45,356 nt of DNA, from assembly GCA_947631185.1 (NCBI GenBank), contig CANRKJ010000018.1, positions 1 through 45,356 on the forward strand. The letters are read 5' to 3'. Of the stretch, positions 1 to 7,712 are shown piece after piece; the first letter of the stretch is position 1, and each line of letters opens with the position of its first letter. Source of the DNA: an uncultured Clostridia bacterium. GTDB taxonomy: Bacteria; Bacillota; Clostridia; TANB77; CAG-508. A program made the position numbers and the translations under genes. A model generated the notes under the pieces. The model was not told the DNA's origin and made no database searches. It saw only the letters and a list, made by a program, of their open reading frames with translations.

Positions 1-227
1 TTTTCTTTACCATCATCAAACTTCTCATAATAATGATTATCAGTAGGATTTTTGTATATTCTTGATAATTTTTCTTTTTTTATCTTACCTTCAGCCATTA
101 ATTTTTTCTTTTCTTCAAGTATTTGGTCAATTAATTCCTCAGCTGTACCATCTGACTCATCTTGTTCAACCAGTTTACCTTGCATAGCTAATTGAAGGAT
201 TTTTTTCTTTAATAATTCTGTATTCAA
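1..227 (-). CDS. hsdS: Type I restriction-modification specificity subunit HsdS (partial, N-terminus)
   Basis: Sequence recognition subunit of a type I R-M complex (with two HsdM and two HsdR). Only about 75 codons are present; the gene runs off the left edge. The protein begins MNTELLKKKILQLAMQGKLV and continues with an EELIDQILEEKKKL helix and a GKIKKEKL stretch, the usual N-terminal signature of Firmicutes HsdS before the first target-recognition domain. The start is a TTG at 227-225, chosen because the KILQLA segment is conserved and no upstream ATG is in frame; a GAGGT ribosome-binding site sits inside the 3' end of hsdM. It starts 2 nt after the hsdM stop, so translation is probably coupled. 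The recognition domains lie outside the window, so DNA specificity cannot be judged. Confidence 0.85.
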   Translation of the reverse strand, partial: MNTELLKKKILQLAMQGKLVEQDESDGTAEELIDQILEEKKKLMAEGKIKKEKLSRIYKNPTDNHYYEKFDDGKE

Positions 228-229
228 TT

Positions 230-1717
230 TTATTTTACCTCATTTATGATCTTTTCTAATTCTTCAACAGTCTTCGCTATTCGTTCACTTTCTAATTTTA
301 TTTCATTAAAAATCTCCTCAAGCGTTATATCATCTAGTCCATCAGCATCATCTTTAATCCATGAAATATCTAAATTAAACTTATAATCATTTTTTATTTG
401 GTCATATGTAAATTTTCTCCATCTACCTTCAGGATTTTCATTATTCCAAGTTTCTTTTCTGTTTTTTATATTGTTAGGACAATATAATTCTACAAATTCA
501 TTTAAGTCACTTTCTTTTAATGGATTTTGCTTTAAAGTAAAATGCTTACCTGCTCTAAAATCATAATACCAAATTTCTTTTGTCTGTATCTCAGGGCTAG
601 CTACTTTGTTATCAAAAAATAATATATTTGCTTTAACACCTGGTTTATAAAATATACCTGTAGGTAATCTTAATATTGTATGTAAGTTAGTTGTTTCAAG
701 TAATTTTTTTCTAATAGTAAGTCCACCTGAACCTTCTTCAAATAAAATATTATCTGGCATTACAACTGCACATTTTCCATTTATTTTTAAAATTGTGTGT
801 ATATGTTGTAAAAAATTAAATTGTTTGTTGGAGCTAGTACACCAAAAGTCTTGTCTATTATATACTGTGTCTTCTTTTTCTGGGTCTCCTTCTTCGTTAG
901 TAAAAGTAATTGTTGATTTTGTTCCAAATGGTGGATTTGTTAATACATAATCAAATCTTTCTCCAGGATCAGATAATAAAGAATCTGCCCTTGTTATAGG
1001 AGACTTTCCTTCGAAATCACTTATATTATGCAAAAATAAGTTCATTAATGACATCTTATATGTCGTAGGAACAATTTCCCAGCCTCTAAAAGTTTCATAT
1101 TTCAAAAAGTTTTTTTGTTTTTCATCTAAAACATTATTATCTTCAATAAAGTTTTTAGATGAAATCAAAAAACCACCACTTCCACAACAAGGGTCACAAA
1201 TATTTTTGTTTGGCTCTGGAGCTATACATTTAACCATCGCATTTATAAGTGGTCTAGGTGTGAAATATTGTCCAGCTCCACTTTTAATATCACTAGATGT
1301 TTTTTCTAGTAAACCTTCATAAATTGCACCTTTTACATCTGTTGAAAATGCTGTCCATGTTTCTTTATCTATCAAATTAATAACTCTTAATAACATAGCA
1401 GGTGTATTTATTTTATTTTGAGCAGAACCATATATTTCTTTTAATATTCCATCTTGTTCTCCTAAAGTTTCAAGAACTTCTTTATAATGTTTTGCAAGTT
1501 CTGCACCTTTTTTATTTGTTAATGTTTCCCATTTACAACTTTCTGGAATTTTCATATCTTTATTAAATGGTGGTTTGCTATATTCATCACACATTTTTAA
1601 AAATAAAAGATATGTTATTTGTTCCAAATAGTCAATGCTTGAAACTCCATCATCTCTTAAAACGTCAGCCATGTTCCATATTTTTTTATTTATTGTACTT
1701 ATATTTTCTTCACTCAT
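230..1717 (-). CDS. hsdM: Type I restriction-modification DNA methyltransferase subunit HsdM
   Basis: N6-adenine methyltransferase subunit that modifies the HsdS-specified target using S-adenosylmethionine. The 495-residue length is normal. An N-terminal helical HsdM_N-type region (about 1-140) precedes the catalytic domain: the SAM-binding motif CDPCCGSGGF is near residue 178 and the catalytic NPPF motif near residue 262, in the gamma-type order. QYFTPRPLINAMV just before motif I is also typical. ATG at 1717 has a GGAG site 7 nt upstream. It lies 14 nt after the hsdR stop and 2 nt before hsdS, so the three genes form one operon. Nothing looks broken, so the methylase is probably active. Confidence 0.96.
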   Translation of the reverse strand: MSEENISTINKKIWNMADVLRDDGVSSIDYLEQITYLLFLKMCDEYSKPPFNKDMKIPESCKWETLTNKKGAELAKHYKEVLETLGEQDGILKEIYGSAQNKINTPAMLLRVINLIDKETWTAFSTDVKGAIYEGLLEKTSSDIKSGAGQYFTPRPLINAMVKCIAPEPNKNICDPCCGSGGFLISSKNFIEDNNVLDEKQKNFLKYETFRGWEIVPTTYKMSLMNLFLHNISDFEGKSPITRADSLLSDPGERFDYVLTNPPFGTKSTITFTNEEGDPEKEDTVYNRQDFWCTSSNKQFNFLQHIHTILKINGKCAVVMPDNILFEEGSGGLTIRKKLLETTNLHTILRLPTGIFYKPGVKANILFFDNKVASPEIQTKEIWYYDFRAGKHFTLKQNPLKESDLNEFVELYCPNNIKNRKETWNNENPEGRWRKFTYDQIKNDYKFNLDISWIKDDADGLDDITLEEIFNEIKLESERIAKTVEELEKIINEVK

Positions 1718-1731
1718 TTCTTACTCCATTA

Positions 1732-4491
1732 TTAAGCTACTAAAGCATAATTCAATTCTTCTAGTATAATCTCATAGTTGTTACCAAATAATTGATAATA
1801 CTTTTGTAATCCACCCATATTATTAAAAGGTGTCAACTCTAAATCTTCCTTTTGAATATGCATTGAGAGAGCTATATGGTCTCTTATTTTTCTTAACCAA
1901 TCCATTTGCTCTTCAGTAAATTGTCCAAATCCTGAATTCTTATCAAAAATCCATTTTTTAAATTTGTTATTTGTCAAACTAGCAAAAGATTGCAATGAAT
2001 CATTCTGCCCTAATTCAAATTTAATTAATGAAATAATATCAGATAACTTATCATCAACTCTCGATTTTACTTTATTAGGATATAGTTCTTCATATGCACT
2101 CCATAGTTTATTTCTTGTCAAATAATATGGTGAACTAGTTAACTTATCATATAAATCATTTATCATTTTATAAGTAATTGGTCTGTTTTTATACATTTGA
2201 TTGTATATTATTTCCAATGCTTCTATTTCATTTTTATTTTCTTCTATAAAACTATGAAATCTATTTATAATTTCTTGTGCATTTTCTGCTTTTGAAGTAT
2301 CCCATCCAGCATAAACAACTTTATCAATATTAACATCATCAATAATCTGATCATGTGTTTTTTTCATATCATATATTCTTTGACGAAGTTTAGGATTATA
2401 TATTGGTTCCACAGCTTTTTCTATCAAAGACATTTGTGCTTTTTTTATTTTTTCTTCATCTGTGTAGTTAGCATATTCTTCTTTATTAGATTCCATCTCT
2501 ATTTGGTCATCATCAAAAGCATTTAATAAATTGCTTGCCATATTTCTTAGAGATAACCCATTTGAAAGTTGTTCAATTTCTTCTTTTTCATTATCTTCGA
2601 ATGTTTTATCTAAAAGCAAAAATCTATTAGCTAAAGAAGTTAAGTTATCTTCTGTTTTTTCTCCTATAGCTATAGAATTCATAAGTTGTTTAATTGAAAC
2701 AGAAGGCTTTCTTTCTAGTTGTCTAGATGTTGTTTTTTGTGATTTAGTAACACCAACAGCGTCAACAACTATATATCCTTTTTTTCTTTCTTTCGCAGAA
2801 GGAGAAACTTTGTGCAAATCATCATAATTCAAAGTTCTCGTAGCACGTCCCAGCATTTGTTCAAAATAATTCTTACTTCTAACATCTCTCATAAAAATTA
2901 AACACTCTAGAGCTTTTACATCTGTTCCAGTAGCAATCATATCAACTGTAACTGCTATTCTAGGATAGTAATCATTTCTAAAAGAATTTAAAATTGATTT
3001 AGGATTTTCATCTGAACCATAAGTAATTTTTTTACAAAATTCATTACCCTCACCAAATTCTTCTCTAACTATATCTATAATATCATTTGCATGACTATCT
3101 GTTTTAGCAAAAATTAAAGTCTTAGGAACTTCTTCTCTGCCAGGGAACATCTCAGTCGTAACTTTTTCTTTAAAAATTCTTATAACACTTCTTATTTGAG
3201 AAGGATTTACTATATCCGCATCTAATTGACTAGGTTTATAATCTATATCTTCATCTAATTGAGTCCACCTTTTCTTTCTAGATAATCTTTCTCTTATTTG
3301 AATTGTTTGAGCTAAATCTTTAGTGATTGTAGCACCATTTTGACCTATTTCAGTTTCAACAACATAAGTTCCTTGTCTTCCCACATTTACATCATCAATT
3401 ACCGCTTGTTCATGCGTATATTCACTAACTATATTTTGATTAAAAAATGCAAATGTTCTATTATCAGGTGTAGCAGTTAGTCCTATTAGGAAAGCATCAA
3501 AATAATCTAATACTTGTTGCCATACATTATAAATAGATCTATGACACTCATCTATAATAATGAAGTCAAAAAAATCAGGTGAATATTTTGAATTATACAG
3601 TACTTCTTTTGGTCTTTGATGTATATAATCTATTTCGCTTGGAGATATTTCTTCAGATTTTTCATCCAAAGATTCTCCTCGTAAAATTGAATACATTCTT
3701 TGAATTGTACTAATGCACACATGCGTATCCTCTGATATATTTGAAGAATTCAATCTTACAACATTATAAAGTTCAGGAAACAATCTTGAATCATCATTTG
3801 GTTTATATTTTCGAAATTCTTCCTCAGCTTGTTCTCCTAAGTTTTTAGTATCTACTAAAAATAATATTCTTTTCGCTTTTCCATGTTTTAATAATCTATA
3901 TACTGCTGATATAGCCGTAAATGTTTTACCTGCGCCTGTCGCCATTTGAATTAATGCTCTAGGCTTATTTTCTTGAAAAGATTTTTCAAGATTTTCAATT
4001 GCAGTTGTTTGACATTTTCTAAAACCAGTTGAATCAAATTCAGGAAATCTTTTTAATCTATTTCTTAATGTATCTTCTTCTTTCAAAAGTTCCACTAAAA
4101 ATTCTGGCTTATGAAATGTAAATACTTCCCTTGATTTTGCTTTTTCATCTGCATAGTCACAAAATCTAACTATTACATCTGTAGCTTCATATGCAAATCT
4201 TAATTTGGGTTGATTAACAACATATTTCAATCCACTTTCGACATATCTAAGTGACTGCTCTGCTACCGATACTAGATTTTGTCCTTCTTCTGTTCTTTTA
4301 GCTTCAATAACACCTACTGGCAATTTATTTATAAATAATAAGTAATCAACAGGTCCAGAATTAGTAGGAAACTCTCTTACTGCAACTCCTAAAGATTCTG
4401 CAGGATTAAATTCGTTCATATCTTGTATAACATATCCAACTTCTTCTAATTTCTTATCAATTACTTCTCTTGCTTTCGCTTCTGGAGTCAT
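1732..4491 (-). CDS. hsdR: Type I restriction endonuclease subunit HsdR
   Basis: ATP-dependent translocase and endonuclease subunit. About 919 residues from the preferred start. The N-terminal nuclease domain carries a PD-(D/E)xK-like core (VDYLLFINKLPVGVIEAKR, about residues 50-68). The SF2 helicase motor follows: Walker A MATGAGKT (about 185), Walker B-type DECH (about 314), GLTATP (about 340) and the motif VI segment QMLGRATR (about 547). A C-terminal helical region probably contacts HsdM. The longest open frame begins at 4506, but that ATG lies inside the ribosome-binding site; the ATG at 4491 has a GGGGGG site 7 nt upstream and starts MTPEAKAREVIDKKL, so I use it. First gene of hsdR-hsdM-hsdS. 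No truncation is seen. Confidence 0.95.
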   Translation of the reverse strand: MTPEAKAREVIDKKLEEVGYVIQDMNEFNPAESLGVAVREFPTNSGPVDYLLFINKLPVGVIEAKRTEEGQNLVSVAEQSLRYVESGLKYVVNQPKLRFAYEATDVIVRFCDYADEKAKSREVFTFHKPEFLVELLKEEDTLRNRLKRFPEFDSTGFRKCQTTAIENLEKSFQENKPRALIQMATGAGKTFTAISAVYRLLKHGKAKRILFLVDTKNLGEQAEEEFRKYKPNDDSRLFPELYNVVRLNSSNISEDTHVCISTIQRMYSILRGESLDEKSEEISPSEIDYIHQRPKEVLYNSKYSPDFFDFIIIDECHRSIYNVWQQVLDYFDAFLIGLTATPDNRTFAFFNQNIVSEYTHEQAVIDDVNVGRQGTYVVETEIGQNGATITKDLAQTIQIRERLSRKKRWTQLDEDIDYKPSQLDADIVNPSQIRSVIRIFKEKVTTEMFPGREEVPKTLIFAKTDSHANDIIDIVREEFGEGNEFCKKITYGSDENPKSILNSFRNDYYPRIAVTVDMIATGTDVKALECLIFMRDVRSKNYFEQMLGRATRTLNYDDLHKVSPSAKERKKGYIVVDAVGVTKSQKTTSRQLERKPSVSIKQLMNSIAIGEKTEDNLTSLANRFLLLDKTFEDNEKEEIEQLSNGLSLRNMASNLLNAFDDDQIEMESNKEEYANYTDEEKIKKAQMSLIEKAVEPIYNPKLRQRIYDMKKTHDQIIDDVNIDKVVYAGWDTSKAENAQEIINRFHSFIEENKNEIEALEIIYNQMYKNRPITYKMINDLYDKLTSSPYYLTRNKLWSAYEELYPNKVKSRVDDKLSDIISLIKFELGQNDSLQSFASLTNNKFKKWIFDKNSGFGQFTEEQMDWLRKIRDHIALSMHIQKEDLELTPFNNMGGLQKYYQLFGNNYEIILEELNYALVA

Positions 4492-4510
4492 TTTATTTCC
4501 CCCCATAAAA

Positions 4511-4543
4511 ATAACTTCCGATAATTTTTTTATCCGAAGTTAT
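4511..4543 (-). promoter_or_regulatory. Inverted repeat in the hsdR leader (operator or attenuator candidate)
   Basis: Arms ATAACTTCCGATAA (4511-4524) and TTATCCGAAGTTAT (4530-4543) are complementary except at one position, with a five-T loop. On the minus strand the hairpin is followed by TTTTTA and then directly by the hsdR ribosome-binding site. It overlaps the predicted -10 edge and start site. It could be a repressor-binding operator, an intrinsic terminator acting as an attenuator, or a hairpin that limits ribosome access. Confidence 0.5.
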
Positions 4544-4570
4544 AATATCACAAATTCCCTAATTTAACAA
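4542..4570 (-). promoter_or_regulatory. Probable promoter of the hsdRMS operon
   Basis: On the minus strand, TTGTTA (4570-4565) and TATTAT (4547-4542) are separated by 17 bp, a good sigma-70-type match. The predicted transcription start falls near 4535, inside the 4511-4543 inverted repeat. That leaves a leader of about 45 nt before the hsdR ATG at 4491. Confidence 0.55.
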
Positions 4571-4591
4571 CAAAATTTGACAAATTTTGTT
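4569..4591. promoter_or_regulatory. Perfect 11-bp-arm palindrome next to the hsdR -35 region
   Basis: AACAAAATTTG (4569-4579), a single A, then CAAATTTTGTT (4581-4591): a perfect palindrome that touches the -35 hexamer of the hsd promoter. It may be a protein-binding site or the end of the decayed gene upstream. No regulator gene is visible next to it. Confidence 0.45.
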
Positions 4592-4642
4592 AATAAACTA
4601 TATTTTCTAAAATTAACTTCAATAACACAAAATAATTATATT

Positions 4643-5100
4643 TTATCTCACTTTATTCTTAATTTTCATTTTATTTTTCTCATTCTGTTTCTTCCACTTC
4701 TTCTCTTCAATATAGTTAATATTTTCAACCACCTCATTAGTTTTCTCAACTATATCATCACAATAAAACAATTCTCTTTTCACATCTTTAATCTTGTCAG
4801 TCACTTTATAATCTCTTCAGTAACAACATCTTTTTAGTACCATCCCCAATACTCTTTCACTTATAATATATTCTGTTTCTTTCATTGTATAAATCTCTTA
4901 AATTTTCTATACTTTTTCCTTATAGCTTTTTACATCTTTTAAAGTTTCCAGTTTATATTTACACATTAAATTTGCTTCTGCTGTGTATTGTTCTAATTTT
5001 CTTACTGCATTCCCCATCTCTGGAGATATCTTATATTGTTGATGTTTCTTTGGATAGACTCTTAATACAAGAATAAAGTTAATGTTTATAAAAATAGATC
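4643..5100 (-). pseudogene. Decayed relaxase-like C-terminal fragment
   Basis: No intact ORF, but stitching three frames gives one coherent coiled protein tail: VYPKKHQQYKISPEM, then KLEQYTAEANLMCKYKLETL, DVKSYKEKV, ENLRDLYNERNRIYY, VTEEII and KVTDKIKDVKRELFYCDDIV. The order and spacing match what I recall of the C-terminal end of Firmicutes MobA/VirD2-family relaxases, with a KLD..S.EARLL..KI-type segment, a SYKE motif, and an REV.LCEDI.-type ending. Stops and frame changes occur near 4881, 4855 and 4805, and the reading ends at a TAA at 4645-4643. The N-terminal relaxase domain is absent. It lies directly upstream of hsdR and is probably the scar of a mobilizable element. The identification rests on memory of the family and was not searched. 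Confidence 0.5.
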
Positions 5101-5145
5101 AAAAAAAATCCCAAAAGAAATTTATTTTCTTTTGGGGATTTTTTT
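5101..5145 (-). terminator. Intrinsic terminator after pyrD (probably bidirectional)
   Basis: Stem ATCCCAAAAGAAA (5108-5120) pairs with TTTCTTTTGGGGAT (5126-5139), with one bulged G and a 5-nt loop. The minus-strand product is followed by a run of eight T's (from 5108 to 5101). A T-run also follows on the plus strand, overlapping the pyrD stop codon. Confidence 0.85.
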
Positions 5146-6055
5146 AATTCATTTGAACTTTTCCAACAATATCTTTAACATCTTCGATATTATATTTTTT
5201 CATATAATTTTCTATACCTTCTACTGTTTTAACTCCACACATTGGATCTAAGAAATTGCCACATCCTATAGATACTGCAGATGCACCTGCAAGCATAAAT
5301 TCTACAGCATCATCACCATCAACTATCCCTCCCATTCCAAGTATAGGAATATTAACAGCTTGTGCTACTTGATATACCATACGAACTGCCACTGGTTTAA
5401 CAGCAGGTCCTGAAAGACCACCTGTGTTATTGGCTAGAACTGGCTTTCTTTTATCTATATCTATTTTCATTCCAAGTAATGTATTTATTAAAGATACAGC
5501 ATCTGCACCTGCGTCTTCTACAGCTTTTGCAATTGAAGCTATATCAGTAACATTTGGAGTTAATTTTACAATTAATGGCTTGCTACTTAAAACTTTTCTT
5601 ACTTCTGTTGTAACAGCTTTTACACCTTCATATGTATTTCCAAAAGCCATACAACCAGCTTTAACATTAGGACAAGATAAATTTAATTCTACACCATCTA
5701 TATCTAAATTATTAAGAATTTTACATAACTCTACATAATCTTCGACTGTACTTCCACACGCATTTACAATAACTGCAACATCTTTTTTTCTTAAAAAAGG
5801 TAAATCATATTCAGCAAAATATTCTACTCCTGGATTTTGAAGTCCAATACTATTTAACATTCCACTAGATGTTTCACATACTCTAGGTGCTTTATTTCCA
5901 CTTCTAGGTTTTAAAGAAGTTCCTTTAGTAATTATTCCTCCAAGTTTACTTATATCAAAGATTTCATCATATTCTCTACCATAACCGAATGTACCTGATG
6001 CAACGGTTACGGGATTTTTCATTTCAATTCCAGCAAAATTTATTTTTGTATTCAT
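5144..6055 (-). CDS. pyrD: Dihydroorotate dehydrogenase B (NAD+), catalytic subunit PyrD
   Basis: Oxidises dihydroorotate to orotate with FMN in de novo pyrimidine synthesis and passes electrons to PyrK. About 303 residues, normal for class 1B. GTSLKPRSGNKAPR and SIGLQNPG near the N-terminus, NLSCPNVKAG (with the class 1 catalytic Cys) near residue 130, and the FMN-phosphate-binding GGI and SIGCGNF segments near the C-terminus are visible. The open frame extends to a TTG at 6073, but the ATG at 6055 has a GGGGGA site and starts MNTKINFAGIEMKNP like its family. It follows pyrK by 23 nt, and the pair matches the heterotetrameric type 1B enzyme. Other pyr genes are not in the window. Confidence 0.96.
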   Translation of the reverse strand: MNTKINFAGIEMKNPVTVASGTFGYGREYDEIFDISKLGGIITKGTSLKPRSGNKAPRVCETSSGMLNSIGLQNPGVEYFAEYDLPFLRKKDVAVIVNACGSTVEDYVELCKILNNLDIDGVELNLSCPNVKAGCMAFGNTYEGVKAVTTEVRKVLSSKPLIVKLTPNVTDIASIAKAVEDAGADAVSLINTLLGMKIDIDKRKPVLANNTGGLSGPAVKPVAVRMVYQVAQAVNIPILGMGGIVDGDDAVEFMLAGASAVSIGCGNFLDPMCGVKTVEGIENYMKKYNIEDVKDIVGKVQMN

Positions 6056-6078
6056 ATAAACTTCCCCCTTCAAATTTA

Positions 6079-6870
6079 TTATATTTCAACTAATTTTGCA
6101 TCAAATACAGGTCCTGCTTTACAAACATGTATATATTGAGGAGCATCTTTTGGACTTGAAGCTGTTTTAACTGCACATCCCAAACATACACCAACTCCAC
6201 ATGCCATTCTTTCTTCCAATGAAATTCTACATGGAATATTCTTTTCTTCTGCTAATTGTTTTACAGCTCTTAACATTGGTAATGGACCACATGCATAAAT
6301 TGCATCTATATTTTTCTTTTCAATATCATCTCTTAAATAATTTATAGCAAATCCACTTTTACCATAACTTCCATCATCAGTAGTTAATATAAAATTAGAA
6401 CTTACTTTTTTAAATTCTTCTTCTAAAGTAACTAACTCTTTATTTCTAAATCCTAGGTAAGTATTTGTAGTAACATCTTTTGGAGCAGATTTTACAAGTT
6501 CATATAAAGGGAAAATACCTATACCTCCACCTATTATAGCTATATTTTTGTAATTTTTTATTTCAAATATTCCACTTCCTAATGGACCTAAAATATCAAT
6601 ATTTTCTCCCTCTTCTTTTTGAGATAACAATTTAGTGCCTTTTCCTTTTACTTGGAAAATAAATTCTACTACATTATTTTCTTTGTCTATATTATGAATA
6701 CTAATTGGTCTTCTCAAAAATGGAACAACTTCATTTGTAATTCTAATTTCTAAAAACTGTCCTGGTTTTGACTCTGATACTAATTCTTCTGATTTAACAG
6801 AAAATTTAAAAATATCAGATAACAATTGTTCTTTTTTTATTAATTTAGCTTGAACTAATTTTGCCCCCAT
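6079..6870 (-). CDS. pyrK: Dihydroorotate dehydrogenase B electron transfer subunit PyrK
   Basis: Iron-sulfur flavoprotein that carries electrons from PyrD to NAD+. 263 residues, normal length. It has the FAD-binding RRPISIHN motif (about 55), the nucleotide-binding IGGGIGIFPLYE motif (about 113) and a C-terminal [2Fe-2S] motif with CGVGVCLGC and a fourth Cys in HVCKAGP (about 225-255). ATG at 6870 has a strong AAGGAGGAG site. It is the first gene of the pyrK-pyrD operon, behind a consensus promoter at 6903-6931. No attenuator or PyrR-type leader is visible, as the leader is only about 26 nt. Confidence 0.95.
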   Translation of the reverse strand: MGAKLVQAKLIKKEQLLSDIFKFSVKSEELVSESKPGQFLEIRITNEVVPFLRRPISIHNIDKENNVVEFIFQVKGKGTKLLSQKEEGENIDILGPLGSGIFEIKNYKNIAIIGGGIGIFPLYELVKSAPKDVTTNTYLGFRNKELVTLEEEFKKVSSNFILTTDDGSYGKSGFAINYLRDDIEKKNIDAIYACGPLPMLRAVKQLAEEKNIPCRISLEERMACGVGVCLGCAVKTASSPKDAPQYIHVCKAGPVFDAKLVEI

Positions 6871-6902
6871 ATTTATCTCCTCCTTAATTTATTTCATATA
6901 AA

Positions 6903-6931
6903 ATTATATAAGAGTAAATCCTAGATGTCAA
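6903..6931 (-). promoter_or_regulatory. Consensus promoter of pyrKD
   Basis: Perfect TTGACA (6931-6926) and TATAAT (6908-6903) with a 17-bp spacer on the minus strand. The start site should be near 6896, giving a short leader. Such a match suggests strong, largely constitutive expression unless a repressor acts. Confidence 0.9.
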
Positions 6932-6948
6932 ATGATTTTTAGAAGGTT

Positions 6949-7022
6949 TATGAAAATTTCTGTGCATCTTTGCGCGTAGCGCTTTCATACAATAGGAAAG
7001 GATTACTTTCCTATTATATAAA
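6949..7022 (-). repeat. Dispersed GCGCGTAGCGC repeat, copy A
   Basis: Shares ATGAAAAT-TCTGTGCATC, then TTTGCGCGTAGCGCTTT, with copy B, and the GCGCGTAGCGC core plus GGATTACTTTCCTATTATAT with copy C. It contains the perfect hairpin AATAGGAAAG (6991-7000), loop GATTA, CTTTCCTATT (7006-7015), and the small palindrome GCGC-GTA-GCGC. Read on the minus strand, it begins right after the terminator of the dCMP deaminase gene. Confidence 0.7.
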
Positions 7023-7060
7023 AAAGTCGCGAGACATTAAGTTTTTATTGTCTCGCGATT
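7020..7060 (-). terminator. Intrinsic terminator after the dCMP deaminase gene
   Basis: Perfect 10-bp stem TCGCGAGACA (7027-7036) / TGTCTCGCGA (7049-7058) with a 12-nt loop. On the minus strand the stem is followed by CTTTTTTAT. It starts 5 nt after the stop codon. Confidence 0.88.
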
Positions 7061-7063
7061 CTT

Positions 7064-7549
7064 TTATAATTTTAAAGTAATTTCCATACCTCTATCTTTA
7101 TATTGACTATATTTAACACCACAGCTATCTAATAATTTTTTTGAAACTATGTTTTCATCTGTTCCATTATACTTATCTGATTTATATATAATTTCTTTTA
7201 TACCACATTGAATAATAGCTTTAGCACATTCATTACAAGGGAATAAATCTACATATATTCTTGCACCTTCTAAATTAGAACCTTTATTATTCAAAATAGC
7301 ATTTAATTCAGCATGACATACATATGGATATTTGGTATCAACAAAATTCCCTTTTCTATCCCATGGTAGATTATCATCATCATATCCATTTGGAGCACCA
7401 TTATATCCTACTGACAAAATTTTATTATCTTTACTAACTATACAAGCTCCTACTTGAGTATTAGGATCCTTACTTCTCTGTGCAGAAAGCATAGCAACCC
7501 CCATAAAATATTCATCCCAATCTATATAATTTTCTCTTTTCTTAGTCAT
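7064..7549 (-). CDS. dCMP deaminase (cytidine/deoxycytidylate deaminase family)
   Basis: Zinc enzyme converting dCMP to dUMP, the precursor of dTMP. About 161 residues from the chosen start. The zinc and proton-transfer site is complete: CHAELNAI (about 92-99) and PCNECAKAI (about 119-127). The N-terminal DPNTQVGACIV and GYNGAP segments are typical of dCMP deaminases such as ComEB rather than CMP or guanine deaminases. An upstream ATG at 7573 is in frame, but GAGGAGG lies 5 nt before the ATG at 7549, so I use the latter. It is a single-gene unit with its own promoter and terminator. Confidence 0.92.
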   Translation of the reverse strand: MTKKRENYIDWDEYFMGVAMLSAQRSKDPNTQVGACIVSKDNKILSVGYNGAPNGYDDDNLPWDRKGNFVDTKYPYVCHAELNAILNNKGSNLEGARIYVDLFPCNECAKAIIQCGIKEIIYKSDKYNGTDENIVSKKLLDSCGVKYSQYKDRGMEITLKL

Positions 7550-7580
7550 AATCTCCTCCTCTATTTTTTCCATTTTGAGA

Positions 7581-7610
7581 ATTATATCACATAAATAACA
7601 TTTTAATCAA
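7581..7610 (-). promoter_or_regulatory. Probable promoter of the dCMP deaminase gene
   Basis: TTGATT (7610-7605) and TATAAT (7586-7581), 18 bp apart on the minus strand. A TGA triplet directly before the -10 forms an extended -10 element. Confidence 0.65.
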
Positions 7611-7649
7611 ATTCTTGTATTAATAAATTTCTACTTTCCTAGTATATAA

Positions 7650-7697
7650 CTTAAAAGGACATCTACCAAATTCATATAGATTTTGGAAGTGCCCCTC
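7650..7697 (-). terminator. Possible imperfect terminator after hydA
   Basis: On the minus strand, GGGGCACTTCCAAA and TTTGGTAGATGTCC form an imperfect stem around ATCTATATGA, followed by TTTTAAG. Pairing is strong near the loop and weaker at the base. The position, 15 nt after the hydA stop, fits. Confidence 0.45.
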
Positions 7698-7712
7698 TAA
7701 TTATTAATAAAA

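Noticed and set aside
4577-5076. Two plus-strand frames rich in Phe, Leu and Ile
   Set aside because: They are antisense to the AT-rich decayed relaxase-like fragment, lack good ribosome-binding sites and resemble no family.
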